Origin: Faecalimonas sp.
GTDB taxonomy: Bacteria; Bacillota; Clostridia; Lachnospirales; Lachnospiraceae
Direction of reading: 5' to 3'
DNA length: 15,000 nt
Assembly: GCA_020024645.1 (NCBI GenBank)
Contig: JAHHTN010000049.1
Location: 1-15,000 of the forward strand
Shown: positions 6,684 to 14,944 of the stretch, one piece after another
Layout of the letters: each line of letters begins with the position of its first letter
How positions within the stretch are numbered: position 1 is the stretch's first letter
Translations under genes and position numbers: made by a program
The notes under the pieces: generated by a model
What the model saw: only the letters and a program-made list of their open reading frames with translations
The model's database searches: none
Told to the model about the DNA's origin: nothing

Positions 6684-6712
6684 AGTGTATGCAAAAATAT
6701 CTTGTTTGTCAA
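6684..6712 (-). promoter_or_regulatory. Promoter of the cysE operon
   Basis: On the minus strand a perfect TTGACA (6707-6712) is followed after 17 bases by TACACT (6684-6689). This places transcription start near 6676, just ahead of the T-box stem I. The -35 begins 10 bases after the stop of the upstream peptidase gene. Confidence 0.65.
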
Positions 6713-6722
6713 CTGTAAATAC

Positions 6723-7730
6723 TTAAGCATTTTCTAAATAAGCCGTCAACAATTCTACTGCATGTTCTAAATCTTTTTTATCTACCACCTCTGCTGGACT
6801 ATGCATATAACGCAATGGAATAGAAACCAATACAACAGGAACCCCTTTTCCTACTATATGAATTTCATCTGCATCCGTACAACTTCTTCCACCACTGACT
6901 TCCACTTGATATGGGATTCCCTTTTCTTTTGCCAATTCCATAAGTTTTTGATTTATTTTTCTGTCACAAATCGGGTTAACGCAAAGTACTGGACCTTTCC
7001 CCAGTTTTACTTCTCCCCACTTTGCATTTGTCATTCCTTCATAATCACTCGTGTAAGTTACATCTACCACAATAGCTTCTGTCGGTTTCACTCTATTCGC
7101 TACCCAAACAGCACCATGCTGGCTCGTTTCTTCTCCAACTGTTCCCGCTCCGATAATGGTCGCTTTATGTTGTTTTTCTCTCATACGTTTTAATGTTTCC
7201 ATAACAACATACACACCTGATTTATCATCTAATCCTCTTGCTGATACACAATCATTCATTAATTGTCGAACATGTGTATCAAAAACAACTGTATTTCCTA
7301 ATTGTACCTTAGAAAAAGCCTCCTCTTTCGTTTTTGCACCTATATCAATCAATAAATCCGATGCTGCAAACTCATTATTTTTCAGCATGTTCGAATGAAC
7401 AACTACACTACCATACACCTCTCCACTTGCTGTACAAATTTTAACTCCATGCCCTACATACAGTTTTGCATTAAATCCACCAACATTTGTTACTTTCAAA
7501 AAGCCATTCTCTGTAGCTCCTGTAACCAAAAGTCCAATCTCATCTATATGAGCAGTCATTAAAATTCTTTTTTCTCCAAAACCATCTAAAAAATATATAC
7601 TATCACCTATACTATCTGTATTCTCTTCAAAATAGTCTCCCATGTACTCGTTTAATACTTTCCGTACAGAAAACTCATCTCCTGAAACAGAAGGGACTTC
7701 CAACAAAGTTTTTAACAAATCTTCTCTCAT
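6723..7730 (-). CDS. M42 family metallopeptidase (glutamyl-aminopeptidase/endoglucanase M-like)
   Basis: This is a 335-residue cytosolic dizinc aminopeptidase of the M42 family, which forms large tetrahedral assemblies that trim peptides. The metal ligands and catalytic residues expected for the family are all visible: TAHIDEIG (His61, Asp63), GLDDKSG (Asp168), GTVGEETSQHGA (Glu200, Glu201), VVDVTY (Asp223) and RYMHSPAE (His310). The frame is open to an ATG at 7763, but the ATG at 7730 has AAGGAG 8 bases upstream and begins at the family's usual N-terminus. It lies 19 bases after the acetyltransferase gene and is the third gene of the ispF unit. No terminator separates it from the T-box promoter. 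The substrate is unknown; earlier naming of relatives as cellulases (CelM) is probably misleading. Confidence 0.92.
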   Translation of the reverse strand: MREDLLKTLLEVPSVSGDEFSVRKVLNEYMGDYFEENTDSIGDSIYFLDGFGEKRILMTAHIDEIGLLVTGATENGFLKVTNVGGFNAKLYVGHGVKICTASGEVYGSVVVHSNMLKNNEFAASDLLIDIGAKTKEEAFSKVQLGNTVVFDTHVRQLMNDCVSARGLDDKSGVYVVMETLKRMREKQHKATIIGAGTVGEETSQHGAVWVANRVKPTEAIVVDVTYTSDYEGMTNAKWGEVKLGKGPVLCVNPICDRKINQKLMELAKEKGIPYQVEVSGGRSCTDADEIHIVGKGVPVVLVSIPLRYMHSPAEVVDKKDLEHAVELLTAYLENA

Positions 7731-7749
7731 TCTTTCTTCTCCTTCATAA

Positions 7750-8832
7750 TTACACAATTTCATTTATATACACTTTCGTAAGTGGAATAATTTTCGATAA
7801 TTCCTTTTTCGCTTTTATAGGAACTTTAAGTTTTTCTAGATCCATCATCCCAAACAGTATGCTTGTCAAATCTCCAACTTCTATACATACACATTCTTCT
7901 GTTTCATCTATTTTTTCTACATCTATTGTATTACTTCCTTTCAAAAAATAACATCCCATACTTGCATCCATTAATGTATCCCATATGTTTAACTTCAATT
8001 CAATAGTTTCTTTTATTTTCATACAAGAAAACATACTTTCTACATCTAAAATTTTTGCCATAATTATCGGTTTTTCCACATCTCCATATCCTAAAAACTT
8101 TATTTGTTTTCTTCCACCAAGATATAAAAATATATACGACAAAATTTCATCGGCATTTCCCTCAAACAACGGTTCACGAATTTCATATTCTTCTCCTATC
8201 GCATAAGGAAATACACCTATTATCTTTTGATGCTCTTTTACAATAAGGATACCGCCTCTCTCACTTTTTTCTTCTTCTAAAAGCACCTCATAATACTTCT
8301 TATCCCTTTTTGTAAAAACTTCATATCTACTCTGCAAAATATTATTGGAGAATCTTGCAATTTCTTCACAATCTTCTTTCGTTGCATTAGTAATTTCCCA
8401 TGATACTCTACCTGCTACAGTTCTATTCATTTTTCCTTGCAGTTGTCTATATATATATCTAAAACCATGCGGATAATAAATCTGCTCTGCCGCTGGCATT
8501 AAAAAAGTGAATGGTTCCTGATTCGCTTTCATAACAGAAAGAGCTTCTTTTAATAACATTCGCATCATTCCTCGATGTCTATATTTTTCTTCTGTTGCCA
8601 CCGCAACAATATAATGTGTCGTAAAACTTTCTCCTGCAACTTCCATTATATATGGATTAAGATGAATCATAGCACAAATATGCCCTTCATTTTCCACTAC
8701 ATAAATTTCATTTTCTTTAGTCTTTACCGAATAATAATAGTCTAGAAATTCTGGTGTATCCTCAGAAAATATTTCTTCCCATAACTTTCTTGTTCTTATA
8801 TGTTCTGCTTTTTGCAATTTGCGAACTTTCAT
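7750..8832 (-). CDS. GNAT family N-acetyltransferase, Eis-like layout
   Basis: The 360-residue protein begins with a GNAT acetyl-CoA-dependent transferase fold. The beta4-alpha3 region VAVATEEKYRHRGMMRMLL (about 77-94) contains the pyrophosphate-binding R-x-x-G-x-x motif (RHRGMM). NPYIMEV before it and FLMPAAEQIYYPHGFRYI after it are typical of the Eis-like branch. The second half (about 150-360) resembles a second, degenerate GNAT fold plus an SCP2-like C-terminal domain, as in Eis-type proteins, but this is inferred from layout. The ATG at 8832 directly follows the ispF stop codon, with AAGGAA 8 bases upstream. The target is unknown: relatives acetylate aminoglycosides, proteins or small amines, and nothing here picks one. 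Confidence 0.85.
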   Translation of the reverse strand: MKVRKLQKAEHIRTRKLWEEIFSEDTPEFLDYYYSVKTKENEIYVVENEGHICAMIHLNPYIMEVAGESFTTHYIVAVATEEKYRHRGMMRMLLKEALSVMKANQEPFTFLMPAAEQIYYPHGFRYIYRQLQGKMNRTVAGRVSWEITNATKEDCEEIARFSNNILQSRYEVFTKRDKKYYEVLLEEEKSERGGILIVKEHQKIIGVFPYAIGEEYEIREPLFEGNADEILSYIFLYLGGRKQIKFLGYGDVEKPIIMAKILDVESMFSCMKIKETIELKLNIWDTLMDASMGCYFLKGSNTIDVEKIDETEECVCIEVGDLTSILFGMMDLEKLKVPIKAKKELSKIIPLTKVYINEIV

Positions 8833-9378
8833 CTATTTATTCCTTCCACAACCACAACAACCCGCACAATCATTTTCATTGTCCGCCACTTTATAACTAT
8901 AATTTGTCATTTTTTCCAACGCACAAATTGCTTGAGAAGATATTCCTTCTCCTATTCCTGTAAATCCAAGACCTTCTTCTGTTGTAGCTTTCACATTAAT
9001 TTGATCTTCTTCAATTTGTAAAGTAGCTGCAATATTTTTTTTCATTTGCTCAATATAAGGTTTCATTTTCGGTTTTTGCGCAATAATCGTAGCATCAATA
9101 TTTTCAATTATATATGCATGTTCTTCTAGTAACTTTCCAACATGTCCCAAAAGAAGAACACTAGAAATTCCTTTATATTTCTCATCTGTATCCGGAAAAT
9201 GTGTACCAATGTCACCAAGTCCAGCTGCTCCTAAAAGAGCATCCATAATTGCATGAAGAAGAACATCTGCATCAGAATGACCTAAAAGTCCTTTTTCATA
9301 AGGTATTCTTACTCCACCCAAAATCAGTTCTCTTTCTTCCACAAGACGATGTACGTCATAACCCATTCCAACTCGCAT
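8833..9378 (-). CDS. ispF: 2-C-methyl-D-erythritol 2,4-cyclodiphosphate synthase with Cys-rich tail
   Basis: IspF cyclises CDP-ME-2-phosphate to MEcPP and CMP in the non-mevalonate isoprenoid pathway, acting as a cytoplasmic trimer. The metal site is seen as GYDVHRL (Asp8, His10) and GHSDAD (His34); GDIGTHFPD (55-63) and TTEEGLGFTGIGEGI (132-146) are the other signatures. The ATG at 9378 has GGAGG 7 bases upstream. Canonical IspF ends near residue 157-160. This one runs to 181 with a tail containing Cys171, 174, 175 and 177 (CAGCCGCG), which has no role in the known fold. It is the first gene of a three-gene unit with the acetyltransferase and the M42 peptidase. Confidence 0.95.
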   Translation of the reverse strand: MRVGMGYDVHRLVEERELILGGVRIPYEKGLLGHSDADVLLHAIMDALLGAAGLGDIGTHFPDTDEKYKGISSVLLLGHVGKLLEEHAYIIENIDATIIAQKPKMKPYIEQMKKNIAATLQIEEDQINVKATTEEGLGFTGIGEGISSQAICALEKMTNYSYKVADNENDCAGCCGCGRNK

Positions 9379-9432
9379 AGTTTTCCCTCCATTTTCAATC
9401 TAAAATTATTAATTTATATTAACGCTCATTTT

Positions 9433-9461
9433 ATCATACTTTCTATATTTTGCCTAGTCAA
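9433..9461 (-). promoter_or_regulatory. Promoter of ispF-GNAT-M42 unit
   Basis: On the minus strand TTGACT (9456-9461) is followed after exactly 17 bases by TATGAT (9433-9438), about 50 bases upstream of the ispF start. It begins 4 bases beyond the hairpin that ends the surface-protein gene. Confidence 0.75.
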
Positions 9462-9464
9462 AGC

Positions 9465-9499
9465 AAATAGGCTATATGCTTTTAACATATAGCCTATTT
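9465..9499 (-). terminator. Terminator hairpin of the surface glycosidase gene
   Basis: A perfect 14-bp stem (9465-9478 with 9486-9499) with a 7-base loop starts 7 bases past the stop codon. The following minus-strand sequence (GCTTTG) is only weakly T-rich beyond the TATTT of the stem, so termination may be incomplete; the plus-strand side is followed by CGTCTTTTATTT. Confidence 0.75.
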
Positions 9500-9505
9500 C
9501 GTCTT

Positions 9506-12500
9506 TTATTTATTCGTTTTTCTTCTCCTAATCACAACAACGCTAATTACCAATGCAAAAATCCCAAAACTTGCCCACATTCCTATATGATTCAAATCTC
9601 CTGTTTTTACTGTGTTGTTTATCTGTGTTCCTTGTGTATGATTTTGTTTATGATTTGATGAATTATTCGGCTTCTCATCTGGTCTGTTATCTGGCTTTTC
9701 TTGACTTGGTTTTTTCACCAAACCACCTATCGCCTTATCCAATCCATTGATTGCTGTAAGCAGTTCATCTTTTGTTGCATTTTCATTTCTTAAAGTCGAC
9801 TCTGCATTTTGAATTGATTTTTTTAATGCATTCACAGATTGTTCTGTACAATTGTCTGTGTTTGTTTTTTTTGCCTCTTCTAATTTTTGCTCCAATTGTT
9901 TTCTCAATCCACCTAGATTTTCTTCTTTCACAAGGCCTTTATATGCTTTTTCCAAAACTGCTTTTGCATTATCCACTTCAACTTGCTGCACTTTTGAATC
10001 CACAAGAACTTCCTGAGCTTCTTTGAGCGCTTTAGCAAATTTTTCAAAAGAATCTTTTGTATATCCTACTGAAGAAATATCTTTACAGTTGTCTATTAAT
10101 TGTTGCAATCCGCTTTTATCCACCATTCCTGCTTTCTGTTCAATTTCACCTAGTGTGAATTTAGCTTGACGAATGTAACACAAGTCTGTTGTTGCATTGT
10201 ATTTTCCCGTATTCGAATCGACATAATTCAATGAATATTCTTTATCCCAATGTCCATATGAATCCATAATAAATGTTCCATTTGGTTGTACAGTAAGTCC
10301 TGTATATCCTGTATCTCCTGATTTCGCATTATTGGTCCAATCCTCATCCAACAATATTCTAAATTGCCCTTCATTTTGTTCCATTAAATCTTCATAAGTA
10401 CCTACCCAAGCAATCCAATCTCCTGCCATCCAATCATTGTTCTCAATCTTTCCGTTATTATTATAATCTAATATAATTTCACGGAATGTTACAACAAGTC
10501 GATTACTAATCGGATCATATACTGCTTTGTGACGTTCTCCTTGAAGTGCTCCTTGTAATTCTTCTGGTTCACTCCACGTTTTCCCTTCATCATCTGAATA
10601 AAACATCAATGAACGATGCTGATGCGATTGCGTTCTCGCCAATGCAACAATACGCTTTCCATTAGGTGAACGGAACATACCCACTTCACAAATCTGTGCT
10701 GATTGTTCAATTGAACGATATTGCTCCAAATAAGTTTCCGGTGCTGACCATTGTGGTTCCCCGTATTCATCAAAAGTCAAATATGATTTATAGTTTACAA
10801 ATGTTTTGCTATCATGATAAACTCCCATCCATTTGTCTATAAATTCACCCGATTCATTTTTCAATTGTACAAGACTTGCCATTGCAACAGTTGAAAAGTT
10901 TTTGCTTCCATCTTTTCTTGTTTGACAATATGTTTTAGACTCTGTCCATGTTTTTCCACCATTATCAGAAACAGACATATCCCATCCACCTGTTGTATTT
11001 CCATGCCACTCAGGACGTCCTGTAATTAATACAATCTTTTCTGTTCCATCCGTCATATCTAAACGATACATCGTTGGAGTTTCCAATGATTTTTTCCAAC
11101 TCTCTGGTATATTCGTTTTTTCCGTCCATGTTTCCCCCGCATCTTTACTTACTTTCATTACAAGTGGGCCACAACCATGTCCTTTTGGATAAGCAGTAAT
11201 CAATGTTTTATTATCCTTTAACATAACCATATCTGGTTGGCCAAGATATTGATTGTTTTTATCTGTTGGTTTATCAATATCACTTTGATTTTCTTCTGGT
11301 AAACTAAACTGTGGAATTGTATAATGTAATTTTAAATTTTTCTTTACATAAACAGTTACACTTTCTTTGTATCCTCCAGCTTTATTTTCTACGATAATCT
11401 TTGCTACACCCTTTTTGTGTGACACAACTACGCCATCTGCATTCACACTTGCCACCTTGTCATTTGAAGATGTGAAAGTAATTGTTTTGTCATCATGATC
11501 AGACACTAAGTCTGTTTCAATTGCATATTGTTGCCCTTCTATTAATGTAATTTCTGTTGCAGAAAGATTTAATCCTTTTGTCTTAAATGATTCTTTTACT
11601 TCTTCTTGCGTTAGTGCACGATTATATATTTTTAAATCATCCACTTTTCCTTCAAAACCTTCTCCTCCAATAACATCAATCGGTGCATAAAAATCATTTG
11701 ATTTCGTCCACTGATTTGTGGAAATCAAAATTCCGTTAGCATAAAGACTCAGCCCTTTATTCGTATCATTTGTCCATGTAAGATGTACCCATTGTTCCCT
11801 TGGCACTTCATATGAAAATGTCAAAACTCCTCCTGATGTAGCATTGACATGTACGCCTGCTTTTAAATTTCCTGCTACAATTTTATTATCAAAAGAACGT
11901 TCTTTACCTTTGCTTGTTAAAACTGAATTTCTTCCGCTTTTTTCGCCTTCATCATATACCCAGTAACCTACTGTCCAATCATGATTCAAATTTTTATTTT
12001 CCTCAAAAGAAACTGTATCCCCTTTTTTAATTGATATTGCTTTCCCTTCTTTTCCATCTACAAATTGAGCACCATTATTTGTACCATTTCGATTTCCCCA
12101 ACTGTCATTTACATCATTTTCAAATGAGTAGTAAGATACTTGTGTTGCTTTATCCACTTCAACAGGTTTTACATTGATATTTATTTTAGCCATTTTCTTC
12201 GTATCTTGAAGAGAGGTTGCTGTAATTGTTACTGTTCCCGTTTTCTTTCCTGTTACTAAACCATTTTTAGAAACAGTTGCTATTTTACTTGAAGATGTCA
12301 TCCATTTCACTTGCGTATTTAATAAATTATCTGGTTTTAATTCTGCATGAAGCTGTAATGTTTTTCCTGCAGTTACATTCTGAGAAGAACCTTCTTTAAT
12401 TGCAAGAGATTCAACTTTTGTTGTCCCTTTTTTCTTTAATGTTTCATATTCTTTTGTTAATTCAGTAATTTTTGACTTAATTGTTTTCATATCATTTACA

Positions 12501-14944
12501 AGCGCATTTTTCCCTGCATCTGTCAAATAATATTGTTTTTCATCATACTTAGCTTTTACTGTTTTTAGCAAGGAATCTACCTTTATTCCCATTGCACTTA
12601 CTTCGCGTTTCATCTGCATTAACTTGTTCACATCTCTAACGCCCTCTGCCATTTTTTCTAAACGAAGACTAGATTTTGACACTGGATTTTGGGAATCTTT
12701 TTCATCTGGAAAAATAAGGAAACAATCCCCTGCTTCAAATGCATTATGTGTCGTATCACGAAGTGGATCTTTTACCCATGAATCATACGCCCAACGAAGA
12801 TACCCTTCTCCACCAACAGAGTATGAATAAAGCATTGTCCAGTAACTTTCCCCTGGAGCACTCAAAGAAAAATTACCTGGAATATGCCCTGTACAAGTAT
12901 AGATTGTTGTTCTAAGTCCTGCCTCTTCTCTTTCCTGTCTTAATTTTTCAAACTCTGCAGGATGTTGTTTTACAGCAATCGAACCAACATTCAAGTCATC
13001 AACACGCATTGCCATTGCTTTTTTCTCTACAAATCCATCCATAGCACCTGCCGTCTTAAACGGTTCTCCGTCTTTTCCTACAATTTTATCAATAAGATCA
13101 AAGGCTCTCATATCAAATCCACGTTCGTCAATTCCGATATACGTTTCTTCTTTCCATCCTTTTTCTTCCATATGATTCATCAAATTTTTCAAAAATGCCG
13201 TCCACATATTTGTCCACTCAGATGAACCTGTCGCTAAAGTTACTGTAACATTTTCCTTTTTCTTCTCATCATAATATGTCACTTTGTGATTCCACGGTAT
13301 AATGCTATAACATACAATTTTATCACCAATTTTCAATTTCTTATTGAATAAAATCCATTTATCAAAATCCGTATAATCAAATGAAAATTCTCCATTTTCC
13401 TTTTTTGTCCACTTAATCATGGAAGGAAATTTTACTGATTTTTCTCCATATGTCTGCCCAGCCCATGCATCATCTACAATTGTTGTTGTAATTGCATGAC
13501 CTCCTATAGATTTATATTTTTCCATATGTGGTGTTAAAATTTCAAAATGCTTTTGAGAAAAAGGTTCTACTCCATAATATTCAGCTACGCGATATGGGTT
13601 TTGCCATAACTCAATATCGAATCCTTCTTTAAATTCTGTTGCATCTTTTAAGGTAGCATCTGCCACATGCAATGTATATGTAAATGTAAGCGGAGTATTT
13701 ACTTTATCTCCTTTTACAGTCACTGTTCCTGTGTAATCCCCAGCTTTTACATCCTTTGGAACATTTACAGATAACCAAACATTCTGCAAAGTTTTAGACG
13801 GAACTGTAATCGGCGTTGTCTGATAAAGTACTTCACTTGCCTCTTTACGATTTCCTACTGGAAGTGGACGATTTGGATCCCCATATCCACTCATTCCCGT
13901 ATAGGCTTGCACAGACTTAACAAACGATGCCTCTATATTTTCCTGATCAATTTTAGCTCCATTTGTGGATACAAAATCACTTACTGATACAGATACATTC
14001 TTTACCCTCGCATCTTTAGTATATAAGGAAATTTGAGATACTGCCGTATCATTTTTCCATGCCGAGAGTTCTCCACTTACAACTTTACCCATTTTGCTTA
14101 CTGTATCGTATTTATCTTCAGTAGTATATTGTTGATTACTATCTACAATTGTTCCGTCCAATTCTGTAATTCCTTCTGTTACCTTTACCTTTACCTTTAC
14201 AGCAGCTTTTTTCTGACTTTCTTTTGACTCTAAAGTTACTGTGGCTTCTCCAACGCCTTCAGCCATCATCTTTCCACTCTTTGTCACAGTAACTACTTTT
14301 TCATCGCTAGAAGAAAAAGTAATATTTTCCCTATCTGCATAAGAAGGTTTTACATCAAATTCAAGTACACATTCTCTTCCTTCAGCTAACGTATATTCTT
14401 TCTGCTTTGGTTCAAGCGATGTCACTTTGTAACGCTCATGATATACAACTACTTTTCCCGCATCAATTTTGCAATCAGTTGCTTTTTCTTCCTTCTCTCC
14501 AGTTGCAACTGCTTTTAGAATATGTTCTTTCTCAGATAATCCATCAAAAGTAGCAATTTTTACTTCCTGTTGATTCGATGGATTATAAAGACTATATGTG
14601 CCTTTCTCCAATCCATCAATAATATATTTTACTTTTCCCATTGGATAATTTTTCCCAGCATACACATCTATTTTGTGACCCGTAAATTTCACTTCATAAT
14701 AAGTGGAATTCGGATTTTTGGTATCAACAACATTCGACCATGTGTGCACACCATCTCCTTGATCCCACTTGCCTTGTGCAAATGTAAAAAAATTAGTATC
14801 TCCACTTTGCTTAGTATACGGAATTATCGTCGTATATTCCTTTTCCTTTTTTACTTTTCCTTCTGCGAATACTGGTATTCCACACATTTGAAATAGCATA
14901 CATGCGCTAAGAATAAATGCCATCGCTTTTTTCACTTTTTTCAT
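9506..14944 (-). CDS. Secreted wall-anchored multidomain glycosidase: GH123/DUF4091-like plus sialidase-fold domain
   Basis: This 1812-residue exported protein probably degrades host glycans at the cell surface. In order: signal peptide (1-27, ending VFA); a galactose-binding-like module (about 40-170); Big_2 (about 173-258); an Ig-like GH123 N-terminal region (260-435); a DUF4091/GH123-type catalytic barrel (about 440-780) with the Asp606-Glu607 pair in YIGIDERGF, matching the Asp-Glu pair of beta-N-acetylgalactosaminidases; helices; Big_2 (843-926); LamG (about 935-1120); Big_2 (1122-1200); a sialidase-fold propeller (about 1203-1600) with three Asp boxes near 1266, 1326 and 1450; two FIVAR-like helical repeats (1607-1743); a polar linker; then VKTGD (1779-1783), a hydrophobic segment and RRRKTNK, a sortase-type signal with a non-consensus motif. 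No canonical sialidase FRIP motif is seen. A GTG at 14974 is in frame, but the ATG at 14944 with AAGGA upstream starts the signal peptide. Only 56 upstream bases are visible, so its promoter is not assigned. Substrate is inference. Confidence 0.9.
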   Translation of the reverse strand: MKKVKKAMAFILSACMLFQMCGIPVFAEGKVKKEKEYTTIIPYTKQSGDTNFFTFAQGKWDQGDGVHTWSNVVDTKNPNSTYYEVKFTGHKIDVYAGKNYPMGKVKYIIDGLEKGTYSLYNPSNQQEVKIATFDGLSEKEHILKAVATGEKEEKATDCKIDAGKVVVYHERYKVTSLEPKQKEYTLAEGRECVLEFDVKPSYADRENITFSSSDEKVVTVTKSGKMMAEGVGEATVTLESKESQKKAAVKVKVKVTEGITELDGTIVDSNQQYTTEDKYDTVSKMGKVVSGELSAWKNDTAVSQISLYTKDARVKNVSVSVSDFVSTNGAKIDQENIEASFVKSVQAYTGMSGYGDPNRPLPVGNRKEASEVLYQTTPITVPSKTLQNVWLSVNVPKDVKAGDYTGTVTVKGDKVNTPLTFTYTLHVADATLKDATEFKEGFDIELWQNPYRVAEYYGVEPFSQKHFEILTPHMEKYKSIGGHAITTTIVDDAWAGQTYGEKSVKFPSMIKWTKKENGEFSFDYTDFDKWILFNKKLKIGDKIVCYSIIPWNHKVTYYDEKKKENVTVTLATGSSEWTNMWTAFLKNLMNHMEEKGWKEETYIGIDERGFDMRAFDLIDKIVGKDGEPFKTAGAMDGFVEKKAMAMRVDDLNVGSIAVKQHPAEFEKLRQEREEAGLRTTIYTCTGHIPGNFSLSAPGESYWTMLYSYSVGGEGYLRWAYDSWVKDPLRDTTHNAFEAGDCFLIFPDEKDSQNPVSKSSLRLEKMAEGVRDVNKLMQMKREVSAMGIKVDSLLKTVKAKYDEKQYYLTDAGKNALVNDMKTIKSKITELTKEYETLKKKGTTKVESLAIKEGSSQNVTAGKTLQLHAELKPDNLLNTQVKWMTSSSKIATVSKNGLVTGKKTGTVTITATSLQDTKKMAKININVKPVEVDKATQVSYYSFENDVNDSWGNRNGTNNGAQFVDGKEGKAISIKKGDTVSFEENKNLNHDWTVGYWVYDEGEKSGRNSVLTSKGKERSFDNKIVAGNLKAGVHVNATSGGVLTFSYEVPREQWVHLTWTNDTNKGLSLYANGILISTNQWTKSNDFYAPIDVIGGEGFEGKVDDLKIYNRALTQEEVKESFKTKGLNLSATEITLIEGQQYAIETDLVSDHDDKTITFTSSNDKVASVNADGVVVSHKKGVAKIIVENKAGGYKESVTVYVKKNLKLHYTIPQFSLPEENQSDIDKPTDKNNQYLGQPDMVMLKDNKTLITAYPKGHGCGPLVMKVSKDAGETWTEKTNIPESWKKSLETPTMYRLDMTDGTEKIVLITGRPEWHGNTTGGWDMSVSDNGGKTWTESKTYCQTRKDGSKNFSTVAMASLVQLKNESGEFIDKWMGVYHDSKTFVNYKSYLTFDEYGEPQWSAPETYLEQYRSIEQSAQICEVGMFRSPNGKRIVALARTQSHQHRSLMFYSDDEGKTWSEPEELQGALQGERHKAVYDPISNRLVVTFREIILDYNNNGKIENNDWMAGDWIAWVGTYEDLMEQNEGQFRILLDEDWTNNAKSGDTGYTGLTVQPNGTFIMDSYGHWDKEYSLNYVDSNTGKYNATTDLCYIRQAKFTLGEIEQKAGMVDKSGLQQLIDNCKDISSVGYTKDSFEKFAKALKEAQEVLVDSKVQQVEVDNAKAVLEKAYKGLVKEENLGGLRKQLEQKLEEAKKTNTDNCTEQSVNALKKSIQNAESTLRNENATKDELLTAINGLDKAIGGLVKKPSQEKPDNRPDEKPNNSSNHKQNHTQGTQINNTVKTGDLNHIGMWASFGIFALVISVVVIRRRKTNK

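Noticed and set aside
7731..7763. Earlier ATG for the M42 peptidase at 7763
   Set aside because: It would overlap the acetyltransferase stop, and the AAGGAG site positions translation at 7730 where the family N-terminus begins.
14179..14200. Hexamer tandem repeat (ACCTTT units) in the surface-protein gene
   Set aside because: It only encodes an alternating Val-Lys strand of a Big_2 domain in frame; three to four units are too few to argue for phase variation.
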